From the NCBI RefSeq assembly GCF_029813775.1, contig NZ_JARVKW010000015.1, forward strand, positions 96,885 through 160,884: a DNA stretch of 64,000 nt, written 5' to 3'. The stretch comes from Streptomyces sp. DH24. GTDB taxonomy: Bacteria > Actinomycetota > Actinomycetes > Streptomycetales > Streptomycetaceae. The notes beneath the pieces are model-generated. The model was not told the DNA's origin. It did no database searches and saw only the letters and a program-made list of their open reading frames with translations. The position numbers were made by a program, and so were the translations under genes. Positions 9,321-17,774 of this stretch are shown piece after piece (position 1 is the stretch's first letter; every line of letters begins with the position of its first letter).

Positions 9321-9818
9321 ATGACCGGTCAGGAGTCGGGAAGCGACAGAACGCCGCAGGACGGGTACGGCACGGCGCCCGTCCCGGACGAGGTCTGGCA
9401 GAAGTTCCTCACGGACAGCGAGAGCGCGATCCGCAGGTCCGCGCCGAGGGAGCCGTCGGCGTGGGAGCGCACGGTTCTCGCGCGTCGGGAGCGACCGGAG
9501 GCCGAGGGGGCGACCGGTGCGGAGGGGACGGCGGGCGCGGTCGGCGAGCTGTGGCAGCCCGAGGACCGGTGGGGCGGCCCGGCCTGGCGGGACATGGACA
9601 GCCGGGCCCGGCGGCGCCGTGTGGGCCGCGCCGTCGGCACGGTCGCCGCGCTGGCGCTGCTGTTCGGTGCCCTGTCCCTGCTGCCCGCCAGCTCCCGGAA
9701 CCCGTACCAGGACCCGGGTGGCACCGTCTCGCAGCAGTCGGAGGAGGCCCCGGAGGAACTTCCGGCCGTGACGGCGACCACCCTTCCGTCGGCGGCGTTC
9801 GCCCCCGACGGGACCTGA
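9321..9818 (+). CDS. Hypothetical single-pass membrane protein
   Basis: I do not recognise this 165-residue protein. It has an acidic, Gln/Ser-rich cytoplasmic N-terminal part of about 110 residues containing a VPDEVWQKFLTDSE motif, a basic patch (RARRRRVGRA), one membrane helix (TVAALALLFGALSLLP) and a short extracellular Pro/Thr-rich tail. The ATG at 9321 has a good ribosome site (GAGGGGAAG). It is divergent from the two-component system and shares its regulatory region. The topology resembles the Streptomyces hypotheticals often found beside signal-transduction genes. Confidence 0.7.
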   Translation: MTGQESGSDRTPQDGYGTAPVPDEVWQKFLTDSESAIRRSAPREPSAWERTVLARRERPEAEGATGAEGTAGAVGELWQPEDRWGGPAWRDMDSRARRRRVGRAVGTVAALALLFGALSLLPASSRNPYQDPGGTVSQQSEEAPEELPAVTATTLPSAAFAPDGT

Positions 9819-9958
9819 CGCCCCGCCGGCCCGCGAACAGGCGGCCCTGCCGGGCGCGCGGCGCCGGTCCGCCGGGCCCGCGCCCGGCCGCCGACGACCG
9901 GACGAGCGAACAGGCGGGCGAACGGGCGGACGGGCAGGCGGACAAGCGGGCGGACGGA

Positions 9959-9988
9959 CAGGCGGGCGGACCCTTGCCCGCCCGCCTG
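9959..9988. terminator. Probable bidirectional hairpin terminator between convergent genes
   Basis: An 11-bp perfect GC stem (CAGGCGGGCGG at 9959-9969, CCGCCCGCCTG at 9978-9988) with an 8-nt loop sits between the rightward gene ending at 9818 and the leftward gene ending at 10004. There is no T run, as is common in Streptomyces. Upstream, 9895-9960 is a low-complexity GCGGAC/GCGGGC repeat. Confidence 0.55.
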
Positions 9989-10003
9989 CCCCGGACCGCC
10001 GGA

Positions 10004-10597
10004 TCAGACCCGGCTCAGCTCCGCCGCCCCGAAGGACACGTCGAAGCGGTCGCACCAGATGCTGACGCTGGTGAACCCCGCCGGGTCGACGTCGGCGGGC
10101 AGGACGTAGTTCTGGCTGCCCTTGTTGCCCTTCAGCCTGCCCAGGCTGACGTACTCGCCGTCGTCGAAGACGTGCCAGCCCGCGCGGCCCTCCTTCACGG
10201 GCGCGTCGGTGAGCCAGACGTGCAGGTCGGGTCCGTTGCTCGTGTCGAGCTTCTCCAGCCGGACGACGTGGGAGCCGTCGGGGAGCCGTACGAGCCGCAC
10301 GGTGCCGGACGTGGCGTGCTCGTGGCTGATCAGTTCGCCGCCGGCGAGCGTCCGCGGGCCCGCCGAGGTGGCGGACGGCGCCCCCGAGGGTTCCGCCGCG
10401 CCCTCCGAGGCCTCGGCCGCCGGGTCCTTCGACTGCCCGGGCGTCACCGACGACGAGACGGCCCCGGGCAGCGCCTCGTCCACCGTCTCGTCCTGCCAGA
10501 TCTTCCACGGCTGGAACCAGTACAGCCCCGCACCCGTCACGACCAGCGCCACCGCCACCGCACCGACGACCCACTGCTTCCTGCTCACGCGCCCCAC
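10004..10597 (-). CDS. DM13 domain membrane-anchored protein
   Basis: This 197-residue protein has an N-terminal membrane anchor (VVGAVAVALVVTGAGLYWF), a Ser/Ala/Pro/Glu-rich linker to about residue 85, and a C-terminal DM13-like domain (GPDLHVWLTDAP, GSQNYVLPADVDP, SVSIWCDRFDVSF). DM13 is a beta-sandwich family proposed to have redox or cytochrome-like functions; the conserved Cys in the IWC motif is present. It probably faces the outside of the membrane. The GTG at 10597 has a GACGAGG ribosome site; a second GTG 9 nt later is possible. It is convergent with the preceding gene across a GC hairpin. Confidence 0.82.
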   Translation of the reverse strand: MGRVSRKQWVVGAVAVALVVTGAGLYWFQPWKIWQDETVDEALPGAVSSSVTPGQSKDPAAEASEGAAEPSGAPSATSAGPRTLAGGELISHEHATSGTVRLVRLPDGSHVVRLEKLDTSNGPDLHVWLTDAPVKEGRAGWHVFDDGEYVSLGRLKGNKGSQNYVLPADVDPAGFTSVSIWCDRFDVSFGAAELSRV

Positions 10598-10815
10598 CCC
10601 GCCTCGTCTCCCAGGTCTTCCGACGGCCCATTGAACGCAATGACGGGGCCGCTCGGGGCCCCTGAGCCGATGACGGTTTCCTTACGGCGCCGAAATCCCG
10701 CGGCCCGGGGGCCGTTGCCGACGGGGTGCCGCGCCGTCACAGCTTCGCCCCCGGCGAGACAGGCCGCCAGGGCGAACACCGCGATCGTGGTGACGACGAA
10801 GGCCACGTCGGCCAT
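10585..10815 (-). pseudogene. Possible remnant of a small Kdp-associated membrane peptide
   Basis: The reading from ATG 10815 begins MADVAFVVTTIAVFALAACL. It resembles the roughly 27-residue membrane peptide often encoded just before kdpF in Streptomyces (recalled, not checked). Here the reading does not stop at the expected length but runs on for 76 codons of unrelated composition into the start of the DM13 gene. No kdpFABC genes follow. Either it is a decayed fragment of a potassium-transport locus or an unrelated short membrane peptide. The adjacent TrkH/TrkA scar supports the first view. Confidence 0.4.
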
Positions 10816-10932
10816 CGAGGGCTCCCGGATGAGGTCTTGGTCACGTTCGGACCTCTCGACAGAACGCCCCATCCCACCCGGACCCGGCGTCGTTGACGGG
10901 CTCGTGGCACGGGCCTGCGGAACAGGTGGGAG

Positions 10933-11149
10933 GTGGCCGTGACACCGGCGCTGCTGACCCGGGTCCGGTCGGTCCCGGCGCTTCTCGTCGCCCATCCCGC
11001 CCGTGCCGTCGTCGTGGCGTTCGCCCTCGTGCAAACGCCCCGGCGAGGACTTCACGTACGCCACCGCCGACACCGTCGTCGAGCAGGGCGACGTCATCGT
11101 CGTCACCGGCAAGACGCGCGCGGTGGAGGCCTGCGCCGACCTGAGCTGA
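10933..11149 (+). pseudogene. Deletion scar: TrkH N-terminus joined out of frame to TrkA C-terminus
   Basis: From GTG 10933 (or 10939) one frame reads VTPALLTRVRSVPALLVAHP and then ARAVVVAFALV, which looks like the start of a TrkH/KtrB-type potassium channel subunit. From about 11033, in another frame, the sequence reads KRPGEDFTYATADTVV, EQGDVIVVTGKTRAVEA and CADLS then a stop, a convincing end of a TrkA-C (RCK_C) domain. The junction lies near 11030-11036. Roughly the rest of a trkH gene and most of a trkA gene are missing, consistent with one internal deletion. It cannot encode a working transporter. Fragment identity is from remembered family sequences. Confidence 0.6.
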
Positions 11150-11231
11150 CGCCGGGCCGTCCCGCCGGAGCACATGGCAGGATTTTCCCACGGGCGCCCG
11201 TGGGGGGAGCCGGACGGCGGAAGGAGCGGGG

Positions 11232-11636
11232 ATGGTGCGGTGGCGGCTGCTGCGGGGTGCCGTGGCGCGGCCCGTTCCCGAGCCGGTGGCGACGCCGTTC
11301 GTGTGGGCCGCCGCGTTCGTCGGTTCCCTGCTGCTGGTGACGGTGCTGGGCGTCGCGGGCGGGCTGGCCAGTTCGTCGGTGGCGCTCGTCGCGCTGAGCA
11401 TGCTCGCGGTCGTGCTGGGGCTGCCCGCCCGGTTCCAGGCGGCACCGGGCATCGCGATCGTCTGCTGGATGTTCCTCAACAACTTCGCGGTGGCCCCGCG
11501 TGGCCGGCTCAGCTGGGACGGGCATCCCGACGCCGCCCGGTTCGCCGTGCTGCTCGTCGCCGCCGCGCTCGGCACGGTCCTCGCGCGGCTCCTGCACGCG
11601 CGCGGCGCACACCACCGCACGACGCCGGGCCGCTGA
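11232..11636 (+). CDS. Hypothetical small membrane protein
   Basis: This 134-residue protein has about four membrane helices (residues near 23-45, 46-62, 68-85 and 103-120), a short conserved-looking loop NNFAVAPRGRLSWDGH and a basic C terminus. No domain is recognised. The ATG at 11232 follows a good AAGGAGCGGGG ribosome site. It starts 83 nt after the TrkA remnant in the same direction, so it may be a surviving member of the former potassium locus, but that is inference from position alone. Confidence 0.65.
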   Translation: MVRWRLLRGAVARPVPEPVATPFVWAAAFVGSLLLVTVLGVAGGLASSSVALVALSMLAVVLGLPARFQAAPGIAIVCWMFLNNFAVAPRGRLSWDGHPDAARFAVLLVAAALGTVLARLLHARGAHHRTTPGR

Positions 11637-11689
11637 CCGGGGCCGCTGGCCGAAGGCGTGCTGTCACCGTCGTGTCAGGAACGGGTAAG

Positions 11690-11790
11690 GTTCCCGGCGG
11701 TGTGCCGGGAAGGCTGGTCGGCGAGCAAGGGACAGGTCTCTTCTCCGACCGGCAGTCGCGCACGGGGTGCCGACCGGAGCAACCCCGCAG
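11690..11790 (+). promoter_or_regulatory. Structured 5' leader of the ArsB/NhaD-like transporter gene, candidate cis-regulatory RNA
   Basis: Three hairpins can be drawn. Stem 1 is 8 bp and perfect (11691-11698 with 11704-11711). Stem 2 is 9 bp with one G-U (11713-11721 with 11745-11753). Stem 3 is 6 bp (11763-11768 with 11782-11787) just before the ribosome site GCGGAGG. The left arm of stem 2 can pair equally well with 11769-11777 inside stem 3, so two mutually exclusive folds exist. That is the architecture expected of a riboswitch or attenuator. I could not match it to a known class. Confidence 0.5.
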
Positions 11791-11799
11791 CGGAGGATC

Positions 11800-13098
11800 G
11801 TGAACGACTGGCACAGCTGGGCCGCCCTCGTCGTCTTCGTCGGTGCGTACGCCCTGATCATCAGCGAGAAGATCCACCGCGTGGCCGTCGCCCTCGGTGG
11901 CGCCGCTCTGATGCTGGCGCTCGGTGCCACCGACGACAAGTCGGCCTTCTACTCGGAACACAGCGGCGTCGACTGGAACGTCATCTTCCTGCTGCTCGGC
12001 ATGATGATGATCGTCGGCGTGCTGAAGCGGACCGGCATGTTCGAGTACCTGGCCATCTGGTCGGTGAAGCGGGCCCGCGCCAAGCCGTTCCGGGTGATGG
12101 CCATGCTGGTCGTGATCACGGCGGTGGCCTCGGCGCTGCTGGACAACGTGACCACGGTGCTGCTGATCGCCCCGGTGACGCTGCTGGTGTGCGAGCGCCT
12201 GGCGCTGCCGGCCGCGCCGTTCCTCATCGCGGAGGTCATGGCGTCGAACGTCGGCGGCACCGCGACCCTGGTCGGCGACCCGCCCAACATCATCATCGCC
12301 AGCCGGGCCGGACTGACCTTCAACGATTTCCTGGTCCACCTGGCCCCCCTGGTGGGCGTCCTGCTGATCGTCCTCGTCGCGCTGTGCCGGGTGATGTTCC
12401 GCAAGTCCTTCGTCTACGACGAGGACCGCGCCGCCGAGATCATGGCGCTGGAGGAGCGGGAGGCCATCAAGGACCCCCGCATGCTGGTCCAGGGCCTGGT
12501 GGTCCTGGCCCTGGTGGTGGCCGGGTTCGTGCTGCACCCGGTGCTGCACTACGAGCCCAGCGTCGTCGCCCTGCTCGGCGCGGGGCTGCTGATCACCGTC
12601 TCGAAGGCGCAGACCGGTGAGGTCCTCGGAGAGGTGGAGTGGCCGACGCTGGCGTTCTTCGCCGGCCTGTTCATCATGATCGGCGGCCTCATCGAGACCG
12701 GCGTGATCGGCGAGGTCTCCAAGGCCCTGGCCGACCTGATCGGCGACAACGAGTTCGGCGGCTCGATGCTCCTGCTGAGCGCGTCCGCCGTGCTGTCCGG
12801 CATCGTCGACAACATCCCGTACGTCGCCACCATGGCACCCATCACCAGCGACCTCGTCGAGGGCATGGGCGGCGGCACCGACCACGTGATGTGGTGGGCC
12901 CTGGCGCTCGGCGCCGACCTGGGCGGCAACGCCACGGCGATCGGCGCCAGCGCCAACGTCGTGGTGCTGGGCATCGCCGAGCGCAACCGGCAGCCGATCT
13001 CCTTCTGGCAGTTCACCAAGTACGGCCTGATCGTCACGGCCGTCACGGTGCTGCTGGCGCTGGGCTACGTCTGGCTGCGGTACTTCGCGCTGGCCTGA
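11800..13098 (+). CDS. ArsB/NhaD-like (SLC13 superfamily) membrane transporter
   Basis: This 432-residue protein has about 11 membrane helices and the ion-transporter superfamily hallmark loops: ALLDNVTTVLLIAPV, then ASNVGGTATLVGDPPN in the first half and GIVDNIPYVATMAPI, then GADLGGNATAIGASANVV in the second. The inverted-repeat NxG(T/N)AT motifs bind substrate and ions in this superfamily. The substrate could be sodium/proton, arsenite or an organic anion and cannot be told from the sequence. GTG 11800 is chosen because it follows GGAGG; the longer frame runs through the structured leader. Next to it, convergent, is a CBS-domain protein. Confidence 0.9.
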   Translation: MNDWHSWAALVVFVGAYALIISEKIHRVAVALGGAALMLALGATDDKSAFYSEHSGVDWNVIFLLLGMMMIVGVLKRTGMFEYLAIWSVKRARAKPFRVMAMLVVITAVASALLDNVTTVLLIAPVTLLVCERLALPAAPFLIAEVMASNVGGTATLVGDPPNIIIASRAGLTFNDFLVHLAPLVGVLLIVLVALCRVMFRKSFVYDEDRAAEIMALEEREAIKDPRMLVQGLVVLALVVAGFVLHPVLHYEPSVVALLGAGLLITVSKAQTGEVLGEVEWPTLAFFAGLFIMIGGLIETGVIGEVSKALADLIGDNEFGGSMLLLSASAVLSGIVDNIPYVATMAPITSDLVEGMGGGTDHVMWWALALGADLGGNATAIGASANVVVLGIAERNRQPISFWQFTKYGLIVTAVTVLLALGYVWLRYFALA

Positions 13099-13134
13099 GC
13101 GCCGGCCCGGCCGGACGCGCGGGGCGGCCCGCGG

Positions 13135-13611
13135 TCAGTCGCGCCGTACCTCCCCGGCGGCACTGAGCAGTGCGTGCAGCAGGTGGGAGGCGGTGATCAC
13201 GCCGAGCAGGTGCGTGCCGTCCTTCGCCCGCTCCGCCACGGCCACCAGCGGGCTGCGCACCCGTGCCATCAGCGCCGCCACCTCCAGCGCGGTGTCGTCG
13301 GGCTCGGCGATCGGCGGCTTCGTCGGCTGACCGGACAGGCACTCCCCCACGCGGCGGCCGGCCAGGGCCTGGCAGAGCCGGTCGGCGTGCGGCTCGTCGA
13401 CGACCGCCGCGAGGGTGGGGTCCTCGATGACGTAGGCCGGGACCAGCACCTTGACCATCTGGGAGGCCGGCAGGATCGCCTTCGGCTCGCCGCGCTCGTC
13501 CAGCACCAGCAGCCCGGGCAGTTTGTGTTCGGCCATCAGCCGGGCCGCCTCCAGGGCGTCGCTGTCGACGCTCACCGTCTCGTATTCGACCGCCAGATCC
13601 CGAGCGCGCAC
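13135..13611 (-). CDS. Two-CBS-domain protein
   Basis: This 158-residue protein consists of a CBS pair. The first repeat starts near residue 3 (MRARDLAVEYETVSVDSDAL, then LPGLLVLDERGEPKAILP), the second near residue 100 (EPDDTALEVAALMARVRSPL, then HLLGVITASHLLHALL). CBS pairs bind adenosyl nucleotides and often regulate transporters or enzymes. The GTG at 13611 follows GAGGAG. It is convergent with the ArsB/NhaD-like transporter gene, 36 nt apart. In some actinobacteria a CBS protein accompanies such transporters, so it may gate the transporter, which is inference. Confidence 0.85.
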   Translation of the reverse strand: MRARDLAVEYETVSVDSDALEAARLMAEHKLPGLLVLDERGEPKAILPASQMVKVLVPAYVIEDPTLAAVVDEPHADRLCQALAGRRVGECLSGQPTKPPIAEPDDTALEVAALMARVRSPLVAVAERAKDGTHLLGVITASHLLHALLSAAGEVRRD

Positions 13612-13830
13612 GACGGACTCCTCGTCAGCTCCACGGCAGCCGGAGGCCGGCTGCGGACGTCAGGTGACCAGCCTCGTACGCCGACGGGGCGCGGGCCGTG
13701 CCACTGACGGGAACATACGCCCCGGGGTGGGGGTCGGCGGCCGGTGCGCGCCACCGCGCGTCCCCGTCCCCGGACGCGGGCGAACCCGCGGGAGTGGCCG
13801 GACCCGGCCCGCGGCGGTCGAGGCTCCGGT

Positions 13831-14061
13831 TCAGCGGGTGCCCGTCGAACCGTCGTTCCAGTCGTACGGGCCGCCGCCGCGCCAGTCGATCAGCTCGGGG
13901 TCGTCCACGGCCGTGTCGACGGCGGGCAGCCCGGCGCCGTGCAGGATCTCCAGCACGTCGAACAGGCCGTACGCGGTGCCCGCCTCCTCGTCGCGGACCG
14001 TCACCCGCCGCCCGCCGTCCGGCGTGGGCGGGAACACGACAACAGGGGGGCGTCGCTCCAT
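13831..14061 (-). CDS. Small conserved hypothetical protein
   Basis: This 76-residue protein begins MERRPPVVVFPPTPDGGRR and ends in a WRGGGPYDWNDGSTGTR tail. It is Pro/Gly-rich in its first half and acidic in its second, with no signal peptide or membrane segment. I do not recognise a function. The ATG at 14061 follows a GGTGGTGG stretch. It stands alone between a CBS gene on the same strand (about 220 nt away) and a divergent DUF2071 gene. Confidence 0.6.
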   Translation of the reverse strand: MERRPPVVVFPPTPDGGRRVTVRDEEAGTAYGLFDVLEILHGAGLPAVDTAVDDPELIDWRGGGPYDWNDGSTGTR

Positions 14062-14163
14062 GCCACCACCATGCCCGTCCGGCGCCCGGAACGCAGCCCC
14101 GCGTGGGCCTTCCGGGTTCCCGCGCCCCCTCCGGAACGGCGCGCTCCGTGCTAGAACACGGCC

Positions 14164-14922
14164 ATGGAGGCCGAGCCGATCACCCTGTCCGCGCCGCGGC
14201 CCGTACGGCACCCCGCCCTCGTGCAGGGCTGGCACGAGCTGACGTTCCTGCACTGGCCGGCGGACCCGGCGGCGGTGGCTGCCCTGCTGCCGGCCGGCAC
14301 CCGCCCCGACACCCTGGACGGGGTGACGTACGTCGGGCTGGTCCCCTTCGTGGTGCGCCGCACCCGCCTGGCGAGCGGGCCGGTCGTGCCGTATCTGGGC
14401 ACCTTCTGCGAGACGAACGTACGGCTGTACTCGGTGGACGACGAGGGCAGGCGCGGGGCGTTCTTCCTGTCCATGGACGCCGCCCGGCTGCTTCCCGTGC
14501 TGGCCGGACGGCTCGGGGTGCGGCTGCCGTACCACTGGGCGGCGATGCGGCTGCGCCGGCGGGGCGACGTCATCACGTACGCGTGCCGGCGGCGCGGGAG
14601 CGGGGGGCCTGCCAGCCGGGCCGAGGTCCGGACCGGGCCGCGCGTCGCGGAACCCACACCGCTGGAACGGTTCCTGACCGGCCGGTGGGGACTGCACGTG
14701 GCCTGGCACGGCCGCACCCTGTACCTGCCCAACGACCACGAGCCGTGGCCCCTGCACCGGGCGGAGCTGCTCCGCCTCGACGACGGTCTGATCCCGGCGG
14801 CCGGACTGCCGCCCGTGCCGGGACCGCCGGTCAGCGTGCTGTACTCGCCCGGGGTCACGGCCCGGTTCGGGACACCGCTCCGGGTGTCGCGGGGGCCGGA
14901 CCGGCCGGGCGGGCGCCGGTAG
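14164..14922 (+). CDS. DUF2071 (YqjF-like) family protein
   Basis: This 252-residue protein matches the DUF2071 family over most of its length. Typical elements are QGWHELTFLHWPADPAAVAA at the start, TYVGLVPFVVRRT, a GTFCETNVRLYS strand, GRRGAFFLSMDA, and a later LPNDHEPWPLHRAEL segment. The family is cytosolic with no proven activity; the fold is related to acetoacetate decarboxylase-like barrels. The start ATG 14164 lacks a strong ribosome site. It is convergent with mscL across about 96 nt of GC-rich sequence. Confidence 0.85.
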   Translation: MEAEPITLSAPRPVRHPALVQGWHELTFLHWPADPAAVAALLPAGTRPDTLDGVTYVGLVPFVVRRTRLASGPVVPYLGTFCETNVRLYSVDDEGRRGAFFLSMDAARLLPVLAGRLGVRLPYHWAAMRLRRRGDVITYACRRRGSGGPASRAEVRTGPRVAEPTPLERFLTGRWGLHVAWHGRTLYLPNDHEPWPLHRAELLRLDDGLIPAAGLPPVPGPPVSVLYSPGVTARFGTPLRVSRGPDRPGGRR

Positions 14923-15018
14923 GGCGCCAGGTCCCGGCCACGGGCCGCGGGGGCGCCGCCGGACGCCCGGCGCCGGGCCTCGGGGACGTCCCCCGGCACC
15001 CGGCGCGGGGCCGGGCCG

Positions 15019-15495
15019 TCATTCGCGGGCGCCGCCCTGGCCGCGTTGGGCGACGAGGGTGTCGCGGATCTCCTTGAGGACCTGCAGCTCGGTCACCTCC
15101 AGGACCTCCTGCGCGCCCTCCTTCTCCTTCCGGCGGGCCTCCGCGCGAGCCAGGTACTTCGACATCGGCAGGACCATCAGGAAGTACACCACCGCAGCGG
15201 TGATCACGAAGCTGAGCGTGGCGCCGAGGACCGAACCCCAAAGGATCATGACGCCACTGGAGACCGTGCCGTCGGCCGCCTTCTCACAGGGGCCCTTCAG
15301 ACACGAGCTGTAGCTGTCGAGGTTCTGCGTCCCGATGGCGCCGACGAGCGGGTTGATGACGCCCTTGACCACCGAGTTGACGATGTTGGTGAAGGCGGCA
15401 CCGATGACCACCGCCACCGCCAGGTCGACCACGTTCCCACGCATCAGGAAGGCCTTGAAGCCATCCAGAACGCCCGGCTCCTTCTTGTCACTCAC
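15019..15495 (-). CDS. mscL: Large-conductance mechanosensitive channel MscL
   Basis: This 158-residue inner-membrane channel opens under membrane tension to release solutes during osmotic downshock. The N-terminal amphipathic helix and first membrane helix are typical (GFKAFLMRGNVVDLAVAVVI, then GAAFTNIVNSVV), followed by a periplasmic loop of about 40 residues holding two Cys, a second membrane helix (TLSFVITAAVVYFLMV) and a charged C-terminal helix. The GTG at 15495 follows AAGGAGAG. It is a single-gene unit. Together with the osmoprotectant importer at 3-7 kb it covers both arms of osmotic adaptation. Confidence 0.96.
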   Translation of the reverse strand: MSDKKEPGVLDGFKAFLMRGNVVDLAVAVVIGAAFTNIVNSVVKGVINPLVGAIGTQNLDSYSSCLKGPCEKAADGTVSSGVMILWGSVLGATLSFVITAAVVYFLMVLPMSKYLARAEARRKEKEGAQEVLEVTELQVLKEIRDTLVAQRGQGGARE

Positions 15496-15788
15496 TGGGA
15501 GCCTCTCTCCTTATGTTCAGGTAGCACAACAATCAGCTGCGCAACCTACGCCACCGCAGTGACGGTCCGTCCAACTCGGTACCTCGATCGAGCTACTTGA
15601 CATCGAACCTCCATAATTGCCGCCAACCAGATATCGAATGGGCGTCCCCGCGTTCCTCGGCGTGAGTGGTCTCGTGCGCGACGGCGCCACCCGGCCCCCG
15701 GACGCCCCGTTGGGGTTCCCGTGGCGCCGCAGCAGTGACGGTTCTGCATACTCAGCCGAAGTCCGAAGACGTACGGAGACCAACGACA

Positions 15789-17774
15789 GTGTGGACACGC
15801 ATCGGCGGCCCCGAGGTCCTGTCGGCGTCCAGCGGGGAAGCTCCCGGCCGCCTCGTCGGCCGGGACCCGGAGACGGAAACCCTGCGCGAACTGCTCCGGA
15901 AACACCGTCTGGTGACGGTGACCGGTCCGGCCGGAGTGGGCAAGAGCCGGCTGGCCGACGCCGCCGTGGCCACGACGCGGGACGCGCCCTGGCAGCACGT
16001 CGTGCGGGTGCACTGGCAGGGCCGGGGACGGGCGGCGCCCGGCGCGCTGGCCGCCGCGGTCGTCCGGTCGGTGTCCGGGGTACGGCCGCGGCGGGACTCG
16101 GCCGGCGTCGACACGGTGGTCCGTGGCCTGCCCGGGGTGCGGAACCTGCTGTTCGTGGACGACGTCGATCCGGTGCACGGGGAGTGCGTCGGGCTGGTGC
16201 AGCGCCTGCTGATGACGGTGCCCGACCTGCGGGTCCTGGTGACGGCCCGCCGGCCTCTCGGGCTCGGTGACGAACGGGTGCTGCGGGTGCCGCCGCTGAG
16301 CGTGCGGCCGGGTGCGGGCGAGAGCGGAGCGGAGCGGGGCGAGCACGGGCCCGCCGTGGAGTTGTTCCTCGCGCGGGCGCTGGTCGACGGGTTCCGCGCC
16401 GAGGGCGCCGAGCTGGACGCGGTGACCGAGATCTGCGAAGCCCTGGAGGGCGTGCCACTGGCGATCGAGCTCGCCGCCGCGCAGCTGGACCGGCACCGGC
16501 CGGCCGAGCTGGCCCGGCTGCTGCGCCGCCACCAGTGCTGGCTGGCCTCCCTGCACGCGCCGCTGCGCCGCCACCGGTCGCTGCGGGACGCGGTCGGCGC
16601 GAGTTACGTGCTGTGCGACCGCACGCTGCGGGTCGTGTGGGGACGGGCGAGCTCGTTCGCCGGGTCCTTCACCGAGGGGACCGCCGTGTTCCTGTGCGCC
16701 GGCGGGGGCGTGGCACCGCACGACGTGCCCGGGGCGCTGGCGCGGCTCGCGGCGATCGGGGTGCTGGAACGGATCGGCGACCCCGGAGGCGTACGGCAGC
16801 CCCGCTACCGGATGCGCCGGGCGGCCCGCGACTTCGGTGCCGAACGGCTGCGGGACGCCGGGGAGTCGCCGGTGGCCCTGGAGCGGCTGATGGTCCATTG
16901 CCGGCGTGTGGCGTCCGTCGCCGAGAGCCTGTGGAGCACCGGCTGCCAGTCGCAGGCCGTGCGTCTCGTCCTGGACGAACTGGACGACGTCACCGCGATG
17001 GTGGAGTACGCGCTGCAGCACCCCGAGCACGCGGAGGCGGCGCTCGACGTGGTCGTCGGCCTGTGGTTCTGGTGGGCCGTGTACGACCGGGGTGAGCAGG
17101 GCCGCGGCTATCTGCTGCGGTTGCTGCCGCTGTGCGACTCCGACGATCCGCTCGTCGTCCGGGGGCTGTGGCTGGCGGCGTGGCTGGCCGTGGCCGGGGA
17201 CCCGCGGGGCGCGCGCACGCTGCTGGGGCGGGCGTGGCAGGCGGCGGTGCTGGCGGGCGACGACGCGACGGTCGGGCGTGTCGCGCATGTGCAGGGCGTG
17301 CTGGCGCTGCACCTCGGTGACGTGCGGTCTGCCGCGGAGCACTTCCAGGAGGCGGCGGAAACGATCCCGCCGCATGCCCCGGGCGGTCCTACGCCCGCGC
17401 TCAGCCTGGCCGCCCGCGCGGTCGCCCAGGCGGCGTTCGCGCCCGGCGCGGCCCGGCGCACTGCCCGGCGTGCGCTGCGGCATCCGGGGATCCGGCAGGA
17501 CCTGTGGGCCTGTCTCGTCGCGCGTTACGCGTGTGCGTTCGTCGATCACCGGGCGGGGCATGGCGGCCGTGCCTGGCGCCGCGCCCGGCGTGCGCTGGCG
17601 ACGCTGGACCCCGCGCTGCCGGCTCCGTACGGCGCCGCGGCCCTGCGTGAGCTGGTCGCGGACATCGAGTGCGGCGCCGAGGCCCGGTTCCCTCTGTTCC
17701 ATCTCCGCCCGGTCCCTCTGCCCCGGGTGCAGGCATCGGCTCCGCCGGCTACGGCGGGGGCGGTGCGTGGGTGA
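15789..17774 (+). CDS. NB-ARC/STAND-type ATPase of the AfsR/LuxR-like regulator group, without a DNA-binding domain
   Basis: This protein is about 661 residues from GTG 15789, chosen because ACGGAG lies about 10 nt upstream; GTG 15735 and 15666 are in-frame alternatives. The NTPase has Walker A GPAGVGKSRL, Walker B NLLFVDDVD, sensor VTARRPLG and the NB-ARC motif GVPLAIELAAAQL. The second half is helical and TPR-like (repeated LARRAL-type helices). Relatives usually carry a SARP or LuxR DNA-binding domain; none is visible at either end, so it may act as a signal-responsive scaffold or decoy. The first copy of a 34-35 bp tandem array covers its stop codon. Confidence 0.8.
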   Translation: MWTRIGGPEVLSASSGEAPGRLVGRDPETETLRELLRKHRLVTVTGPAGVGKSRLADAAVATTRDAPWQHVVRVHWQGRGRAAPGALAAAVVRSVSGVRPRRDSAGVDTVVRGLPGVRNLLFVDDVDPVHGECVGLVQRLLMTVPDLRVLVTARRPLGLGDERVLRVPPLSVRPGAGESGAERGEHGPAVELFLARALVDGFRAEGAELDAVTEICEALEGVPLAIELAAAQLDRHRPAELARLLRRHQCWLASLHAPLRRHRSLRDAVGASYVLCDRTLRVVWGRASSFAGSFTEGTAVFLCAGGGVAPHDVPGALARLAAIGVLERIGDPGGVRQPRYRMRRAARDFGAERLRDAGESPVALERLMVHCRRVASVAESLWSTGCQSQAVRLVLDELDDVTAMVEYALQHPEHAEAALDVVVGLWFWWAVYDRGEQGRGYLLRLLPLCDSDDPLVVRGLWLAAWLAVAGDPRGARTLLGRAWQAAVLAGDDATVGRVAHVQGVLALHLGDVRSAAEHFQEAAETIPPHAPGGPTPALSLAARAVAQAAFAPGAARRTARRALRHPGIRQDLWACLVARYACAFVDHRAGHGGRAWRRARRALATLDPALPAPYGAAALRELVADIECGAEARFPLFHLRPVPLPRVQASAPPATAGAVRG

